Origin: Corynebacterium jeikeium
GTDB taxonomy: Bacteria > Actinomycetota > Actinomycetes > Mycobacteriales > Mycobacteriaceae
Direction of reading: 5' to 3'
Length of the DNA stretch: 64,000 nucleotides
Assembly: GCF_000738175.1 (NCBI RefSeq)
Contig: NZ_JFCH01000055.1
Location: forward strand, 62,001 to 126,000
Position 1 is the first letter of the stretch; each line of letters starts with the position of its first letter. Positions 8,218 to 17,400 of this stretch are shown here, in pieces. The notes beneath the pieces were generated by a model. That model worked only from the letters and a program-made list of their open reading frames with translations. It ran no database searches and had not been told where the DNA came from. The position numbers and the translations under genes are program-made.

Positions 8218-8901
8218 CTACTTATCCTGCTCGAGTACGAGCAATAGATCGATGGTGCCTTCGTCGGCGATCGTTGCGGCGACGAACTGCGGAGTCTGGA
8301 TGTCGAAGTCGCTGCGCTTAAACGGGATGTTGCCCTGCAGGATCACGTGCTCGCCGGTGCGCAGAACCTTCAGCTCGGCGGTCACCGGATTCTTCTTGCC
8401 GCGCAGCTCGAGGTCGCCGGTGACCTTTACCTTCTCGGTCGTGCCATCGTCCGGCAGATTGGAGACGTCGGCGGGCTCCGTCAGCGTGAACGTGGCCTTC
8501 GGGAACTTATCGGTGTGCAGGATGCTCTTGCGCACGTTGATGTCGCGCTTTTCCACGTCACTGCTGATGCTGGCGACGTCGACCGTGATCTTGCCCTCGG
8601 TGAGCTTCTTATCCTCAACCTTGACGTCGCCCTCGACGTCCTCGGTGCGGCCCGAGGTGGTCTTGGAGCCGGCGGGCAACTTCTCGTCGAAGGTGTAGCC
8701 AGCCTGCGAAACGTTATCTCCGGCTCCCCGTACCACGTGCCAGGAGCCGTCCATTCCCACGCTAGCGGGCTCTCCACCTGCGGTAATGTCCGCGGTTCGC
8801 AAGCCCCGGTCGCTAAAGTAGTTCGCCACCAGCGGCCCGAAAGCCATCAGCACACCGACAATCATGCCAATTACGGCGAGAGTGATGATTCCCTTACGCA
8901 T
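8218..8901 (-). CDS. YceI-family lipid-binding protein
   Basis: A 227-residue protein with an N-terminal signal/anchor helix (residues 5-28) followed by a YceI beta-barrel domain (about 50-225). Recognisable blocks are DGSWHV at the start of the barrel, a central KSILHTDKFPKATFTL and a terminal FDIQTPQF. YceI proteins bind isoprenoid or amphiphilic ligands in a lipocalin-like pocket; here it is probably tethered on the outer face of the cell membrane. The ATG follows a TATGCT hexamer by 7 nt on the minus strand, so the mRNA may be leaderless. It is co-transcribed with the 55-residue membrane gene downstream. Confidence 0.88.
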   Translation of the reverse strand: MRKGIITLAVIGMIVGVLMAFGPLVANYFSDRGLRTADITAGGEPASVGMDGSWHVVRGAGDNVSQAGYTFDEKLPAGSKTTSGRTEDVEGDVKVEDKKLTEGKITVDVASISSDVEKRDINVRKSILHTDKFPKATFTLTEPADVSNLPDDGTTEKVKVTGDLELRGKKNPVTAELKVLRTGEHVILQGNIPFKRSDFDIQTPQFVAATIADEGTIDLLLVLEQDK

Positions 8902-8921
8902 GCCCTATAGCATAGCCCTTC

Positions 8922-9251
8922 CTACCTGCGTCCCCTAAGTTGCTCGATGCGGCGGGTCAGGTTCTCTAGTTCGGACGCCAACTCCTCCACCACCTTGGCG
9001 GACTCCCCTTCCTTTGCCGCGGTGCATAGGTCCTCGGCTGCGCAGCGCAGCTCGAAGAGGTCATCGTGGAACTTCTCGGCCGCGCTGGCCGACATAATGA
9101 CGGAATCCGCCGGGATCGAGGTGCCCGCCAACTGGGCGCGCTGCTCGTAGGCGCGCTGGCGGCACGACTGATTGCAGAACTTGCGGGGCCGGTTCGTCGG
9201 GCCGGGTTCAACTACCCTGCCGCACCAGGCGCAGTGCTTTGGTCGAGGCAT
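8922..9251 (-). CDS. Conserved actinobacterial zinc-ribbon-like protein
   Basis: 109 residues. The N-terminus has four cysteines in a treble-clef-like pattern (CAWC, then KFCNQSC at 26-30), most likely binding zinc. The rest is acidic and helical, ending in a coiled coil (ELENLTRRIEQL). I recognise it only as a conserved short actinobacterial protein that often sits beside rbpA; function unknown. It is divergent from rbpA, and its start codon overlaps the candidate SigH-type promoter of that gene. Confidence 0.7.
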   Translation of the reverse strand: MPRPKHCAWCGRVVEPGPTNRPRKFCNQSCRQRAYEQRAQLAGTSIPADSVIMSASAAEKFHDDLFELRCAAEDLCTAAKEGESAKVVEELASELENLTRRIEQLRGRR

Positions 9252-9277
9252 GGAACAATTCTTAACGAAACTTCGTT
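9252..9277 (+). promoter_or_regulatory. Candidate SigH-type promoter of rbpA
   Basis: GGAAC at 9252-9256 and CGTT at 9274-9277, with 19 bp between GGAA and GTT, match the corynebacterial SigH/SigR pattern (GGAA-N16-20-GTT). A SigA-like TATGAT lies at 9280-9285. The -35-like part overlaps the start codon of the divergent zinc-ribbon gene. In Streptomyces rbpA belongs to the SigR regulon, which supports the reading. Confidence 0.5.
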
Positions 9278-9319
9278 GTTATGATGGATTAGTTCGAACT
9301 GATTTAGGAGTGATGAAGA

Positions 9320-9697
9320 ATGGCCGATCGCGTACTGCGCGGAAGTCGCATGGGTGCCGTTTCTTATGAGACGGACCGCGACCACGACCTAGCTCCCCGC
9401 CGCATGGTGAAATACCGCACCGAGGCTGGGGAAATCTACGAGGTTCCCTTCGCCGACGATGCGGAGGTTCCACAGGAGTGGATGTGCAAGAACGGCCAGA
9501 TGGGCACGCTGGTCGAGGGCGAAGGCCAGGAATCCAAGCCGGTGAAGCCCCCGCGCACTCACTGGGACATGCTGCGCGAGCGCCGCAGCCTCGAGGAGCT
9601 CGACGAGCTGCTCGACGAGCGCATTGAACTGCTCCGTAAGCGCCGCCGCACTGCGGTGAAGCTCATGAAGGAGCAGCAGGAAGCGAATCAGAAGTAG
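9320..9697 (+). CDS. rbpA: RNA polymerase-binding protein RbpA
   Basis: 125 residues, matching RbpA in length and order: N-terminal tail with the [11 protein letters not shown] segment, the core domain (about 28-72, with FADDAEVP and WMCKNG), a basic linker, and the C-terminal sigma-interaction domain [11 protein letters not shown]... [12 protein letters not shown]. RbpA binds RNA polymerase and the principal sigma factor and stabilises the open complex in actinobacteria. A GGAG ribosome-binding site precedes the ATG. Its last 10 nt overlap the convergent ppm1 gene. Confidence 0.95.
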   Translation: MADRVLRGSRMGAVSYETDRDHDLAPRRMVKYRTEAGEIYEVPFADDAEVPQEWMCKNGQMGTLVEGEGQESKPVKPPRTHWDMLRERRSLEELDELLDERIELLRKRRRTAVKLMKEQQEANQK

Positions 9698-10479
9698 CTT
9701 CGCACGGTGCCGGCGCCGATGCGCCAAGACTCCTGGGCCAGGTTCTTCACCTGGTTAAAGCGGTGCACGGCACCCCACTTCGTCACCTGCAGCAGAGCCT
9801 CAGAGACGATGTTGCCGCTCATCTTGGAATCGCCGATCTCCCGCTCGGTGAAGGTGATCGGAACCTCGCGCACGTCGAAGCCGGCTTCGACGGCTCGCCA
9901 AGCCAGATCTACCTGGAAGACATAGCCAGCGGAATCGACGGCATCCAGGTCGATCTCCTCCAACACCTCGCGGCGGTACGCACGGTAGCCGCCGGTGATG
10001 TCGGACAGGCCCGCGCCCAACGCCAGAGAGGCGTAAATGTTGCCGCCGCGGGACAGAACCTCGCGGCTGACCGGCCAGTTCACGGTCTTGCCGCCCTTGA
10101 CGTAACGGGAACCCAGAACCATCTCCGCGCCCGCATCGATGCGGTCGAGCAGCAGGTATAGCTGCTCGGGAGCGTGGGAGCCGTCGGCATCCATCTCGCA
10201 CAGGATCTCGTAGTCGCGCTCCAGGCCCCAGTGGAAGCCAGCGATATAGGCGCCACCCAGGCCGCCCTTGCCACCGCGGTGCATCACGTGAATCTTCGAG
10301 TTCTCAGCGGCCATCTCGTCGGCCAGGTCCCCGGTGCCGTCCGGGCTGGAATCATCGACGATGAGGACGTCCACGCGCTCGGGCTCGGCCTTCAGCAGTC
10401 GACCGATGATCAGAGGAAGGTTTTCCCTCTCGTTGTAGGTCGGGATGATGACCAGTGTTTTATCGCTCAGCTTAGTCAT
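9688..10479 (-). CDS. ppm1: Polyprenol monophosphomannose synthase
   Basis: A 263-residue family-2 glycosyltransferase of the DPM1 type. It transfers mannose from GDP-mannose to polyprenyl phosphate, giving the donor for lipomannan, lipoarabinomannan and glycoprotein mannosylation. Visible motifs are the N-terminal [19 protein letters not shown] and the metal-binding EMDADGSH. No membrane segments are present, so it is the soluble catalytic domain. In M. tuberculosis the catalytic domain is fused to an Lnt-type membrane domain; here the two are separate, overlapping genes (lnt stop overlaps the ppm1 start by 8 nt), the arrangement typical of corynebacteria. Confidence 0.93.
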   Translation of the reverse strand: MTKLSDKTLVIIPTYNERENLPLIIGRLLKAEPERVDVLIVDDSSPDGTGDLADEMAAENSKIHVMHRGGKGGLGGAYIAGFHWGLERDYEILCEMDADGSHAPEQLYLLLDRIDAGAEMVLGSRYVKGGKTVNWPVSREVLSRGGNIYASLALGAGLSDITGGYRAYRREVLEEIDLDAVDSAGYVFQVDLAWRAVEAGFDVREVPITFTEREIGDSKMSGNIVSEALLQVTKWGAVHRFNQVKNLAQESWRIGAGTVRSYF

Positions 10480-11899
10480 GAAAAGCTTTCTTACCTCTCC
10501 TATAAGTAAATGCCACGGACAGCAGACCCAGAATAGCTAGAATCCATTCCACCCATGGGCCGACGCGGGCTGACAGTGTCATTGTATCGCTTAGGGGCAA
10601 CTCGGCCTCGAGGGCGTCAGAAGTAAAAATGGCAGTGCGCTGCTCCACCGAACCATTGGGCTTGACGATCGCCGACACACCCGAGGTTGCGGCGACCACC
10701 ACTGCGCGATCATACTCCTTGGCGCGCATGCGAGACATGGCAAGTTGCTGATACGTCATGTCCGTAAACCCGAAGGTCGCGTTGTTCGTCGGGCTGGTGA
10801 GAATCTGCGCGCCGCCCTGCACAGCCATGCGGAACGCGCCGTCGAAGCTCACCTCGTAACAGGTGGCCACGCCGACGGGGATGCCGTTCATGTGGACCAC
10901 TCCGTTGTCGTCGCCGGGCTGGAAGTTGCCGGCGCGGTCGACATGCTCGCTGAATTTGCGCAAGAAATCGCGGAAGGGCATATATTCGCCGAAGGGCTGT
11001 AGGAAGCGCTTGACGTGGCTCTCCCCTGGGCCGTCGCTATCCCAGACCACCATCGTGTTGTGCTCCGGGCTGACGGTACCGACGAGGATCGGTGCGTCGA
11101 CGGACCGCTGGGCGCGCTCAATCTGCTGACGGGCGCCGGAGTCGGTGAAAGGATTGACGTCGGAGGAGTTCTCCGGCCAGATGACGATGTCCGGATCTGA
11201 CTCCAACTGCTCGGTGCGCCGCACGTGGTTATCCAGCACGGCGCGGCGCTGGGCATTGAAGTCCAGACCCAGGCGCGGCACGTTGCCCTGCACTGCGACG
11301 ACATCCACGGTGCGGTCGGTGGGCGTGGCGGGAATCAGCAGCGCGTAGGCGGCGATCACGGCCACTACGCCAGCCAAGGAGTACGCAGGCGCCCGGTGCC
11401 TGCGGAGGCTCAAAGACAGCAGCAAGCCGATCAGCACCACGGCGAAGGTGACAAGTGCGGGGCCACCGAGACGGATCAGCCAGCTAATCGGGCCGCTGGC
11501 CTGGCCCCACGCGATGCGCCCCCATGGAAAGCCGCCGAAGGGAAAGGAAGAGCGCAGCCACTCAGTCGCGACGAACCAGGTCGGAATGCCGATGATTTGG
11601 GCCGTGAGGGGGCGTCGGACTAAAAGCTTTAGCCCCGCGCCGAACAGCAGACTGTAGAGGGACTGGACCAGCGCCAAAGCGATCCAGGCGGCCGCGCCGA
11701 CGAACTCCCCGACCCACGGCAGCAACAAGCCGTAGATGGTGAGGCCTTGCACCCAGGCCATCAACATGGCGTGGCGGTGGTCGGCGAAGTAGAACAGCAG
11801 CGCAAATCCGAGCGGCGCGGCCCACCACAGGCCAGTCGGCTCGAAGGAGGCAAAGACCATCACACCGCTAAAAACAGCGGCGAGGAGCCTTAAAATCAT
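10472..11899 (-). CDS. lnt: Apolipoprotein N-acyltransferase
   Basis: 475 residues: about seven N-terminal hydrophobic segments (to roughly residue 190) followed by a nitrilase-like catalytic domain. The catalytic set Glu243 (WPEN), Lys297, Glu305 (PFGEY) and Cys347 (ATCYEV) keeps the spacing of E. coli Lnt. It adds the third acyl chain to lipoproteins. The ATG at 11899 is chosen because it forms an ATGA overlap with the fxsA stop and starts at a transmembrane helix; an upstream extension would add 13 charged residues. It sits in the operon fxsA-lnt-ppm1. Confidence 0.93.
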   Translation of the reverse strand: MILRLLAAVFSGVMVFASFEPTGLWWAAPLGFALLFYFADHRHAMLMAWVQGLTIYGLLLPWVGEFVGAAAWIALALVQSLYSLLFGAGLKLLVRRPLTAQIIGIPTWFVATEWLRSSFPFGGFPWGRIAWGQASGPISWLIRLGGPALVTFAVVLIGLLLSLSLRRHRAPAYSLAGVVAVIAAYALLIPATPTDRTVDVVAVQGNVPRLGLDFNAQRRAVLDNHVRRTEQLESDPDIVIWPENSSDVNPFTDSGARQQIERAQRSVDAPILVGTVSPEHNTMVVWDSDGPGESHVKRFLQPFGEYMPFRDFLRKFSEHVDRAGNFQPGDDNGVVHMNGIPVGVATCYEVSFDGAFRMAVQGGAQILTSPTNNATFGFTDMTYQQLAMSRMRAKEYDRAVVVAATSGVSAIVKPNGSVEQRTAIFTSDALEAELPLSDTMTLSARVGPWVEWILAILGLLSVAFTYRRGKKAFHD

Positions 11900-12333
11900 C
11901 CGTTCTCGCCCGTGCGGTGGTCGATGACGTCTCCCCAACCGCCCGAGTTCTGGATGTGGCTAACGCGCGAATAGGTGGTCACGCCGAAACGCTCCAGGGA
12001 GCGGCGTGCGGCCTGGCCCAGCATCTTGCGGATCAAGGAACGGGTCGGCGGGATCAGGAAGAAAATGCCGAGAAAGCTCGTGACGATGCCGGGAACGGCC
12101 ACGCCAACAGCGCCCACCATGGAAAGAGCCATGTCGGCCGTGAGCTCGCCGGGACGACCCTTTTGCTGCAGCGCGCGGACGGTGAGCTCGCGCATCTGCC
12201 AGGTGGCCAGGGCGATACCTAGCACAAACAGGCCCAACAGGATCAGCAGCGCCCAGCCCCAGCCGATCCACACTCCCAAGAGGATGAAGGCGATGATTTC
12301 TACGACGAGATACACGGCGGGTAAGAATTGCAT
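11896..12333 (-). CDS. fxsA: FxsA family membrane protein
   Basis: 145 residues with three or four hydrophobic segments (about 4-22, 26-44 and 70-95) and a polar C-terminal tail, as in E. coli FxsA, whose overproduction eases F exclusion of phage T7. The conserved FFLIPPTRS motif after the last helix is clear. The cellular role in actinobacteria is unknown. It is first in the operon fxsA-lnt-ppm1, with the lnt ATG overlapping its stop by 4 nt. Confidence 0.9.
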   Translation of the reverse strand: MQFLPAVYLVVEIIAFILLGVWIGWGWALLILLGLFVLGIALATWQMRELTVRALQQKGRPGELTADMALSMVGAVGVAVPGIVTSFLGIFFLIPPTRSLIRKMLGQAARRSLERFGVTTYSRVSHIQNSGGWGDVIDHRTGENG

Positions 12334-12412
12334 GGCTGTGTGGAAACTCCTATGGTATCTGTCTGAAAATTTGTTATGAAAACGCGATCTTTGTAACGAA
12401 ATCGTGCTTACA

Positions 12413-12424
12413 TAACGATAACGA
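12413..12424 (+). repeat. Tandem TAACGA repeats upstream of the small exported gene
   Basis: TAACGA occurs at 12394-12399 and then twice in tandem at 12413-12424, in the space between the divergent fxsA and the small exported-protein gene. Direct repeats of this type are typical of response-regulator sites; which regulator is unknown. Confidence 0.35.
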
Positions 12425-12484
12425 AAGTGTGGGAAGAATAGTTCCTACACGCGATAACTTAACTACGTTTTAGGGAGTACTTCG

Positions 12485-12748
12485 ATGCGTCTACGCCGCT
12501 CTATCCTCGCTGCAGTTCTGGCCCCCACGGTTGCTCTAGCATCCGTCACCCCGGCAGTGGCAGAAACTGCCCCCCAGAACTCCAGCACCAGCTCCAGCTC
12601 GACGACAGAAGGCTCGAGCGACTCCGACGAGTGGTGGGAGAACCTGAACCCGTTCGCCAAGGTTGCGATCGGCATCGCAGCGGCCACCGGCATCTCCGTG
12701 GCCTTCGGAATCCTGCGGACGATCGTCTACAACATCTTCCACGTCTAG
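12485..12748 (+). CDS. Small exported protein with Ser-rich linker and C-terminal hydrophobic helix
   Basis: 87 residues. Residues 1-26 are a signal peptide (MRLRRS, hydrophobic core, PAVA cleavage). A Ser/Thr-rich, acidic linker (30-50) leads to a C-terminal hydrophobic segment (about 57-84) rich in small residues, beginning NPFAKVAIGIAAATG and ending in His-Val. The mature part would be about 60 residues: a secreted or surface peptide that can insert into a membrane, possibly a small envelope or porin-like protein. AGGGAG precedes the ATG. Three TAACGA repeats lie 60-90 bp upstream. I recognise no family. Confidence 0.65.
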   Translation: MRLRRSILAAVLAPTVALASVTPAVAETAPQNSSTSSSSTTEGSSDSDEWWENLNPFAKVAIGIAAATGISVAFGILRTIVYNIFHV

Positions 12749-13473
12749 CGTGGCGCACGCCGCCACAGCCAACGCGGGGCCACCTGCATGGCGGCAGCTA
12801 GCAGTTTTAGGGAGCGCGGAATCCATACGGATTCCGCGCTTTCGTCGTTGATGGCGCGTACCGTTGCCTCGGCGACCACATCCGGCGTGGTAGACAGAGG
12901 CGCCGGATCCATGCCACGGGTCATCCGGCCGATCACAAAGCCCGGGCGCACGATCACCAGTCGCACGCCGGTGCCCTGCAGTGCGTCCTGCATGCCCTGG
13001 CAGAAGCCATCCAGGCCGGCTTTGGCCGAGCCGTAGACATAGTTCGGGCGGCGCACGCGAGCCCCGGCGATGGAGGAATAGGCCACCAGCACTCCCCTGC
13101 CGCGGCCCTTCATCACCCGGGACAGCTCCGTCAGCAGCACCGCCTGGGCGGTGAAGTCCGTGTGTAGCACGCGGTAGACCTCGGAGGAGTCGCGCTCCGC
13201 GAGCTCCTGGTCGCCCAGCACGCCGAACATCGCCAGCGCCACGTCCAGCGGGCCGGTGGCCTCGATCTCCGCGATGAGGTCGGCGTGGGAATCCACGTCG
13301 GTGGCGTCAAAAAAGAAGGAATCGACCTGCGTGGCACCGAGTCGGTACAGCTCATCGGCCAGGTCCGTGGTGCGGCGGGCGGCAAGCACCAGGTGATTGC
13401 CGGGGGCGAGCAGGCGGGCGATCTCGCCGCCGATCTCGCTGGTCGCGCCGAAGATTGCAATTTTCTTAGCCAT
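12745..13473 (-). CDS. DprE2-like SDR (decaprenylphosphoryl-2-keto-ribose reductase paralogue)
   Basis: 242 residues, an SDR with GATSEIGG at 9-16 and catalytic Tyr147 and Lys151 (YGSAK). Several blocks are those of DprE2, which reduces decaprenylphosphoryl-2-keto-ribose to the arabinose donor of the cell wall: YSSIAGARVRRPNYVYG and VRPGFVIGRMT. The true dprE1-dprE2 pair is usually elsewhere; C. glutamicum has a second DprE2-like gene outside that locus, and this is probably its counterpart. The ATG at 13473 overlaps the helY stop by 8 nt, so it is the last gene of the long minus-strand operon. Its 3' end overlaps the small exported gene by 4 nt. Confidence 0.8.
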   Translation of the reverse strand: MAKKIAIFGATSEIGGEIARLLAPGNHLVLAARRTTDLADELYRLGATQVDSFFFDATDVDSHADLIAEIEATGPLDVALAMFGVLGDQELAERDSSEVYRVLHTDFTAQAVLLTELSRVMKGRGRGVLVAYSSIAGARVRRPNYVYGSAKAGLDGFCQGMQDALQGTGVRLVIVRPGFVIGRMTRGMDPAPLSTTPDVVAEATVRAINDESAESVWIPRSLKLLAAAMQVAPRWLWRRAPR

Positions 13474-16138
13474 CGAGGGCCACAACTCCTCGTCTCATCG
13501 CGGCGACCGCCTTGCGGGAGGCCGCCTTCACTTCATTGGAATAGCCAGTCAGCTTGATCTGATCCAGCAGGTCGATCACGCGGCGGCACCAGCGCACGAA
13601 ATCTCCGGGAGTCAGGGTGGCGCCGCTAGCCTCGGCCGCGCGCAGGCAGTACTCCAGCGGGGCGCCGGCGGTCCACTGGTGTACCGCGGTGGCAAAGCCT
13701 AGCTCCGGCTCGCGCGTCACAGTCAGGCGGTGACGTTGCTCGTCGGTGGAAAGCTCCTGGTAGATGCGCCACGTCTGGCTGATCGCCTCGGCCAGCGGCT
13801 CGGTGGGCACGCCATCGTCCTTGGCGCCGGAGTCGCGACGGTTCTCGAATACGCAAGTGCTGGCCACGGCCGCCAGCTCCGCCGGGTCCAGCTCGTCCCA
13901 GATCCCGCGGCGGAGGCACTGGGCGACCAGCAGGTCGGACTCGTGGTGGATCTTGGACAGGCGCTCGCCCTCCATCGTGATGCGGGCGGTGTTGCCCTCG
14001 AGCTCCACGTAATCCAGCTCCGCCAGCAGCGCGAGGATGCGGTTGAACTGGGCGGACAGGGAATCGGACTCCTGCGGCTGCTCCTTCTGCTCGAACTCCA
14101 GGCGGCGGGCGGCCTTCAGGTACTGTTCGGCGGCACGGCAGAGCTCCTCGCGGCCTTCCCAGGCGTGCACCGGGTGGGCGTGCACCTGCTCGCGCAGCTC
14201 AACAGCGCGCAGCGAGCGGCGGCGCGCCCGGGGCCGGAGCTTTTTGGGCTTATCCAGCTGGAGGCGGCGCAGGTTGGCGGCCACTCCCCTGGCCTGCCGC
14301 TTCGGGTTGCGCGCCACGCCTTTGTGCAGGCGCATGTGGCCGATGTGCACCGGGGTGTTGCCGAACATGTCGGGGTTGATGCGCTCCACCCAACCGTCGT
14401 CAGTGATGATCGTCGGCCGACCGCGGTGGTCGGCACGCGCAATCACGGCGGTGGTGGGGTTCTTGCCGGTAGGCAGCGCGATCACGTCGCCGGGCTGCAG
14501 GGACTGCAGAAGGGCCGTGGTTTCTGTCGAGGCCTCGTCGATGACCATGCGTTTGGCGCGGCGTTCCTCCTGCGAGAGCTCGCGGCGCAGCTGGCCATAC
14601 TCGGTGACCAGCTGGAAGTCCTCGTTGAGGCTGTTCGAGGGGCGGCGCACCTCGCGGATCGTGGCCTTCAGCTGCTTTTCCTGCTGGGCCAGCTCTCGGC
14701 GCCGCTTCTCTATCTGCTCGGCGCTCTCCACCACCGCGCCATTGGTCTGATACTGCGCAAACGAACGCAGCAGCAACCGGTGGGCCTCGTCCAGCCCCAT
14801 CGTGCCGATGAGGTTCACGGCCATGTTGTAGCCGGGACGGAAGGTGGAATCCAGCGGATAGGTTCTTGTTGACGCCAAGTCCGCAACCCCATAAGGATCC
14901 AGCCCCTGGCTCCACAGCACCACCGCGTTACCCTTCGTGTCGATGCCACGGCGGCCGGCGCGACCCGTGAGCTGCGTGTATTGGCCGGGGGTGAGGTCTG
15001 CGTGCGTCTCGCCGTTGAACTTCACCAACTTCTCCAGCACCACCGAGCGAGCAGGCATGTTGATTCCCAGCGCCAGAGTCTCCGTGGCGAAGCAAACCTT
15101 CAGCAGTCCGCGGGCGAACAGATCCTCCACGATGTGCCGAAAGGCCGGCAGCATGCCGGCGTGGTGGGCAGCGAAACCGCGGGACAGGGCCCGGCGCCAC
15201 TGGCGGAAGCCCAGGACGTTCAGATCCTCCTCCGTCAGGTCGGAAACGCCCGCGTCGATCGTGCGCAGGATCTCCTCCCTTTCCGACGGAGACGAGTAGT
15301 CCACGCGATCGATCAGCAGGGCGCGAACGGCGGCGTCACAACCAACACGCGAGAAGATAAAGTAAATCGCAGGCAACATGCCGGCGGTGGCCATGTGCTG
15401 CACCACGTCGCCGCGCTTCGGCCCGCGGCGCTTGCCAGTTTCCTCGGCCTTCGCGGCGGCGGCGACGACCTTGCGGTTGATGGCGCCGAGGTGCTGCTCC
15501 GAGCCCTCGAAAAGGGGCAGGATCTGGCGGCCGACCATCATGAACTGGGTCAGTGGAACGGGTCGCTTCTCGGTGACGATGATCTCGGTGTCGCCGCGGA
15601 CGGCGGACAGCCAGCCGCCGAATTCTTCGACGTTGGAGACGGTGGCCGACAGGGATACGAGGATTACGCGGGGGTCCAGGTTGAGGATCGCCTCCTCCCA
15701 GACCGGGCCGCGGGAACGGTCGGCCAGGAAGTGCACCTCGTCCATGACGACGTGCGTGAGGGTTTCCAGCCGCTCGGAGTCGGCGTAGATCATGTTGCGC
15801 AAGACCTCGGTGGTCATCACAACGATGGGCGCGTCGCCGTTGATGGTGACGTCGCCCGTGAGCAGGCCGACGTTGGCCTCGCCGTAGCGCTCCACCAGGT
15901 CGTGGAACTTCTGGTTGCTCAAGGCCTTGATGGGTGTGGTGTAAAAGCAGGTGCCGTCGCCGTGGAAGGCGGCGAACACGGCGAACTCGCCGACGATGGT
16001 CTTGCCCGCGCCCGTCGGGGCGGCGACGAGCACCCCCTTGCCCCGGTCGATGGCTTCGGCCGCCTGGACCTGGAAGTCGTCCAGCGGGAAGTCGTACTGG
16101 GCGCAGAAGCGCTCTACCTGGGGGCTAGAGAATGTCAT
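13466..16138 (-). CDS. helY: DEAD/DEAH-box RNA helicase HelY (Ski2/Mtr4-like)
   Basis: 890 residues. Motif I is APTGAGKT (40-47), the DEVH box is at 133-136, SLSATV follows, and the second RecA domain carries QLTGRAGRRG (motif VI). The C-terminal third matches the DSHCT domain of Ski2-like helicases. It is a large ATP-dependent RNA helicase likely involved in RNA decay. The ATG at 16138, inside the tatC end (14-nt overlap), is preferred to an upstream in-frame start that would add 19 residues lying wholly in tatC. The order tatA-tatC-helY is the same as in mycobacteria. Confidence 0.9.
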   Translation of the reverse strand: MTFSSPQVERFCAQYDFPLDDFQVQAAEAIDRGKGVLVAAPTGAGKTIVGEFAVFAAFHGDGTCFYTTPIKALSNQKFHDLVERYGEANVGLLTGDVTINGDAPIVVMTTEVLRNMIYADSERLETLTHVVMDEVHFLADRSRGPVWEEAILNLDPRVILVSLSATVSNVEEFGGWLSAVRGDTEIIVTEKRPVPLTQFMMVGRQILPLFEGSEQHLGAINRKVVAAAAKAEETGKRRGPKRGDVVQHMATAGMLPAIYFIFSRVGCDAAVRALLIDRVDYSSPSEREEILRTIDAGVSDLTEEDLNVLGFRQWRRALSRGFAAHHAGMLPAFRHIVEDLFARGLLKVCFATETLALGINMPARSVVLEKLVKFNGETHADLTPGQYTQLTGRAGRRGIDTKGNAVVLWSQGLDPYGVADLASTRTYPLDSTFRPGYNMAVNLIGTMGLDEAHRLLLRSFAQYQTNGAVVESAEQIEKRRRELAQQEKQLKATIREVRRPSNSLNEDFQLVTEYGQLRRELSQEERRAKRMVIDEASTETTALLQSLQPGDVIALPTGKNPTTAVIARADHRGRPTIITDDGWVERINPDMFGNTPVHIGHMRLHKGVARNPKRQARGVAANLRRLQLDKPKKLRPRARRRSLRAVELREQVHAHPVHAWEGREELCRAAEQYLKAARRLEFEQKEQPQESDSLSAQFNRILALLAELDYVELEGNTARITMEGERLSKIHHESDLLVAQCLRRGIWDELDPAELAAVASTCVFENRRDSGAKDDGVPTEPLAEAISQTWRIYQELSTDEQRHRLTVTREPELGFATAVHQWTAGAPLEYCLRAAEASGATLTPGDFVRWCRRVIDLLDQIKLTGYSNEVKAASRKAVAAMRRGVVALDG

Positions 16139-17102
16139 CGAAATCGCTGCGGGTGAAGTCTTGAGCCTTTGGATCTTGGCGCTTCGGCGAGTCAATCGGG
16201 CGGGCCGCGCTGGTGGACTGCGGCGCCGGGGTTGCAGTCACTGGGGCAATGGGCTCCGGGGCGGCGATGCCGGTGGACTCGTCGTCATCTACCTCGAGCC
16301 AGTCCGCCTGGTTCTTTTGGCGGCGCTTGTCGTTCAGGCGGGCGATCTGCGTGGCGATTTCCATCATCGCGCACAGCGCAATCGCCAGAATCACCATCGA
16401 AATCGGATCTTGGCCCGGGGTGACGAACGCGGCGAAGAGGAACAGGAAGGCCCAGATGAAGCGGCGCTTATCCTTCAGCTGCTGATACGTGACTACGTGC
16501 GCCAAGTTCAGCAGCACGGTAATGAGTGGTACCTCGAAGCTCACGCCGAAAATTAGCAACAGCGCCATGGCAAAGCTGAAGTATTTCTCGCCGTTCAGGG
16601 CAGCGATCTGCGCCTCGTCGCCGATGGTCAGCAGGAACTCCAAGCCGAAGGCAAGCACGAAATAAGCCAGCACCGCGCCGACGGTGAACAGTAGGCCAGC
16701 GGAAATACCCACGCCTAATGTCCAACGCTTCTCGTTCTTGTGCAGGCCCGGGGTGATGTACGCCCAGATCTGGCCTAACCAAATTGGCGAGGAAAAGACC
16801 ATGCCTGCTAGGGCGCCGACTTTCAGGCGCAGCATGAACATCTCGAACGGGCTGGTTGCCAGCAGACGGCACTCCCCTGCCTCGGAGCCAAAGCGGGCTT
16901 CCGGCGGCAGGTTGCAGTACGGCCCGCGCAGTACCTCGCCTAGTGAAGGGATCGGACCGACTTCGACGTTGTACCAGATGTAGCCGATAATCGTGCCGAT
17001 GAAGATGGCAACCAGGGAAATGAATACGCGCTTACGTAGCTCATTGATGTGCTCGACGATGGTCATCGAACCATCGGCGGGCTTCTTTAGCTTCTTAGCC
17101 AC
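16125..17102 (-). CDS. tatC: Sec-independent protein translocase TatC
   Basis: 325 residues. Six transmembrane segments follow the conserved N-terminal MTIVEHINELRKR amphipathic start, and the family-typical SFEVPL occurs in helix 4. TatC is the twin-arginine signal-peptide receptor. The last ~65 residues are a cytoplasmic Pro/Ala-rich extension common in actinobacteria. It begins 7 nt after tatA. The helY start lies inside its end. Confidence 0.95.
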   Translation of the reverse strand: MAKKLKKPADGSMTIVEHINELRKRVFISLVAIFIGTIIGYIWYNVEVGPIPSLGEVLRGPYCNLPPEARFGSEAGECRLLATSPFEMFMLRLKVGALAGMVFSSPIWLGQIWAYITPGLHKNEKRWTLGVGISAGLLFTVGAVLAYFVLAFGLEFLLTIGDEAQIAALNGEKYFSFAMALLLIFGVSFEVPLITVLLNLAHVVTYQQLKDKRRFIWAFLFLFAAFVTPGQDPISMVILAIALCAMMEIATQIARLNDKRRQKNQADWLEVDDDESTGIAAPEPIAPVTATPAPQSTSAARPIDSPKRQDPKAQDFTRSDFDDIL

Positions 17103-17109
17103 TTAATTT

Positions 17110-17364
17110 TTAAGCGTTGTGCTCGTTCGGCTGCTCGGACTTGGGCTGAGCCAGATCCTGGGCCTGCTGCTGCTCGGCGGTCGGAGCCTGCTTCTTTGCC
17201 AGCTCCTTCTGGTCACCGTCGGTCTTCATCTCGTCCATCTCGGACTTGAAGATGCGCATCGAACGGCCCAGGGAACGCGCTGCGTTGGGCAGGCGGGTCG
17301 CTCCGAACAGCAGGAAGATGACCAGAGCGATGATTAGTAGTTCAGGAACGCCAAGGTTCGGCAT
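17110..17364 (-). CDS. tatA: Sec-independent protein translocase TatA
   Basis: 84 residues: a single N-terminal transmembrane helix (about 5-22, [14 protein letters not shown]) with the conserved hinge, an amphipathic helix ([18 protein letters not shown]) and an acidic, glutamine-rich tail. It forms the pore component of the twin-arginine translocon with TatC. No tatB is seen nearby, which is normal because TatB is encoded elsewhere in actinobacteria. Confidence 0.95.
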   Translation of the reverse strand: MPNLGVPELLIIALVIFLLFGATRLPNAARSLGRSMRIFKSEMDEMKTDGDQKELAKKQAPTAEQQQAQDLAQPKSEQPNEHNA

Positions 17365-17400
17365 TATCTACGAGCTTTCTGTCGTTGGGGATCGGTCTTA

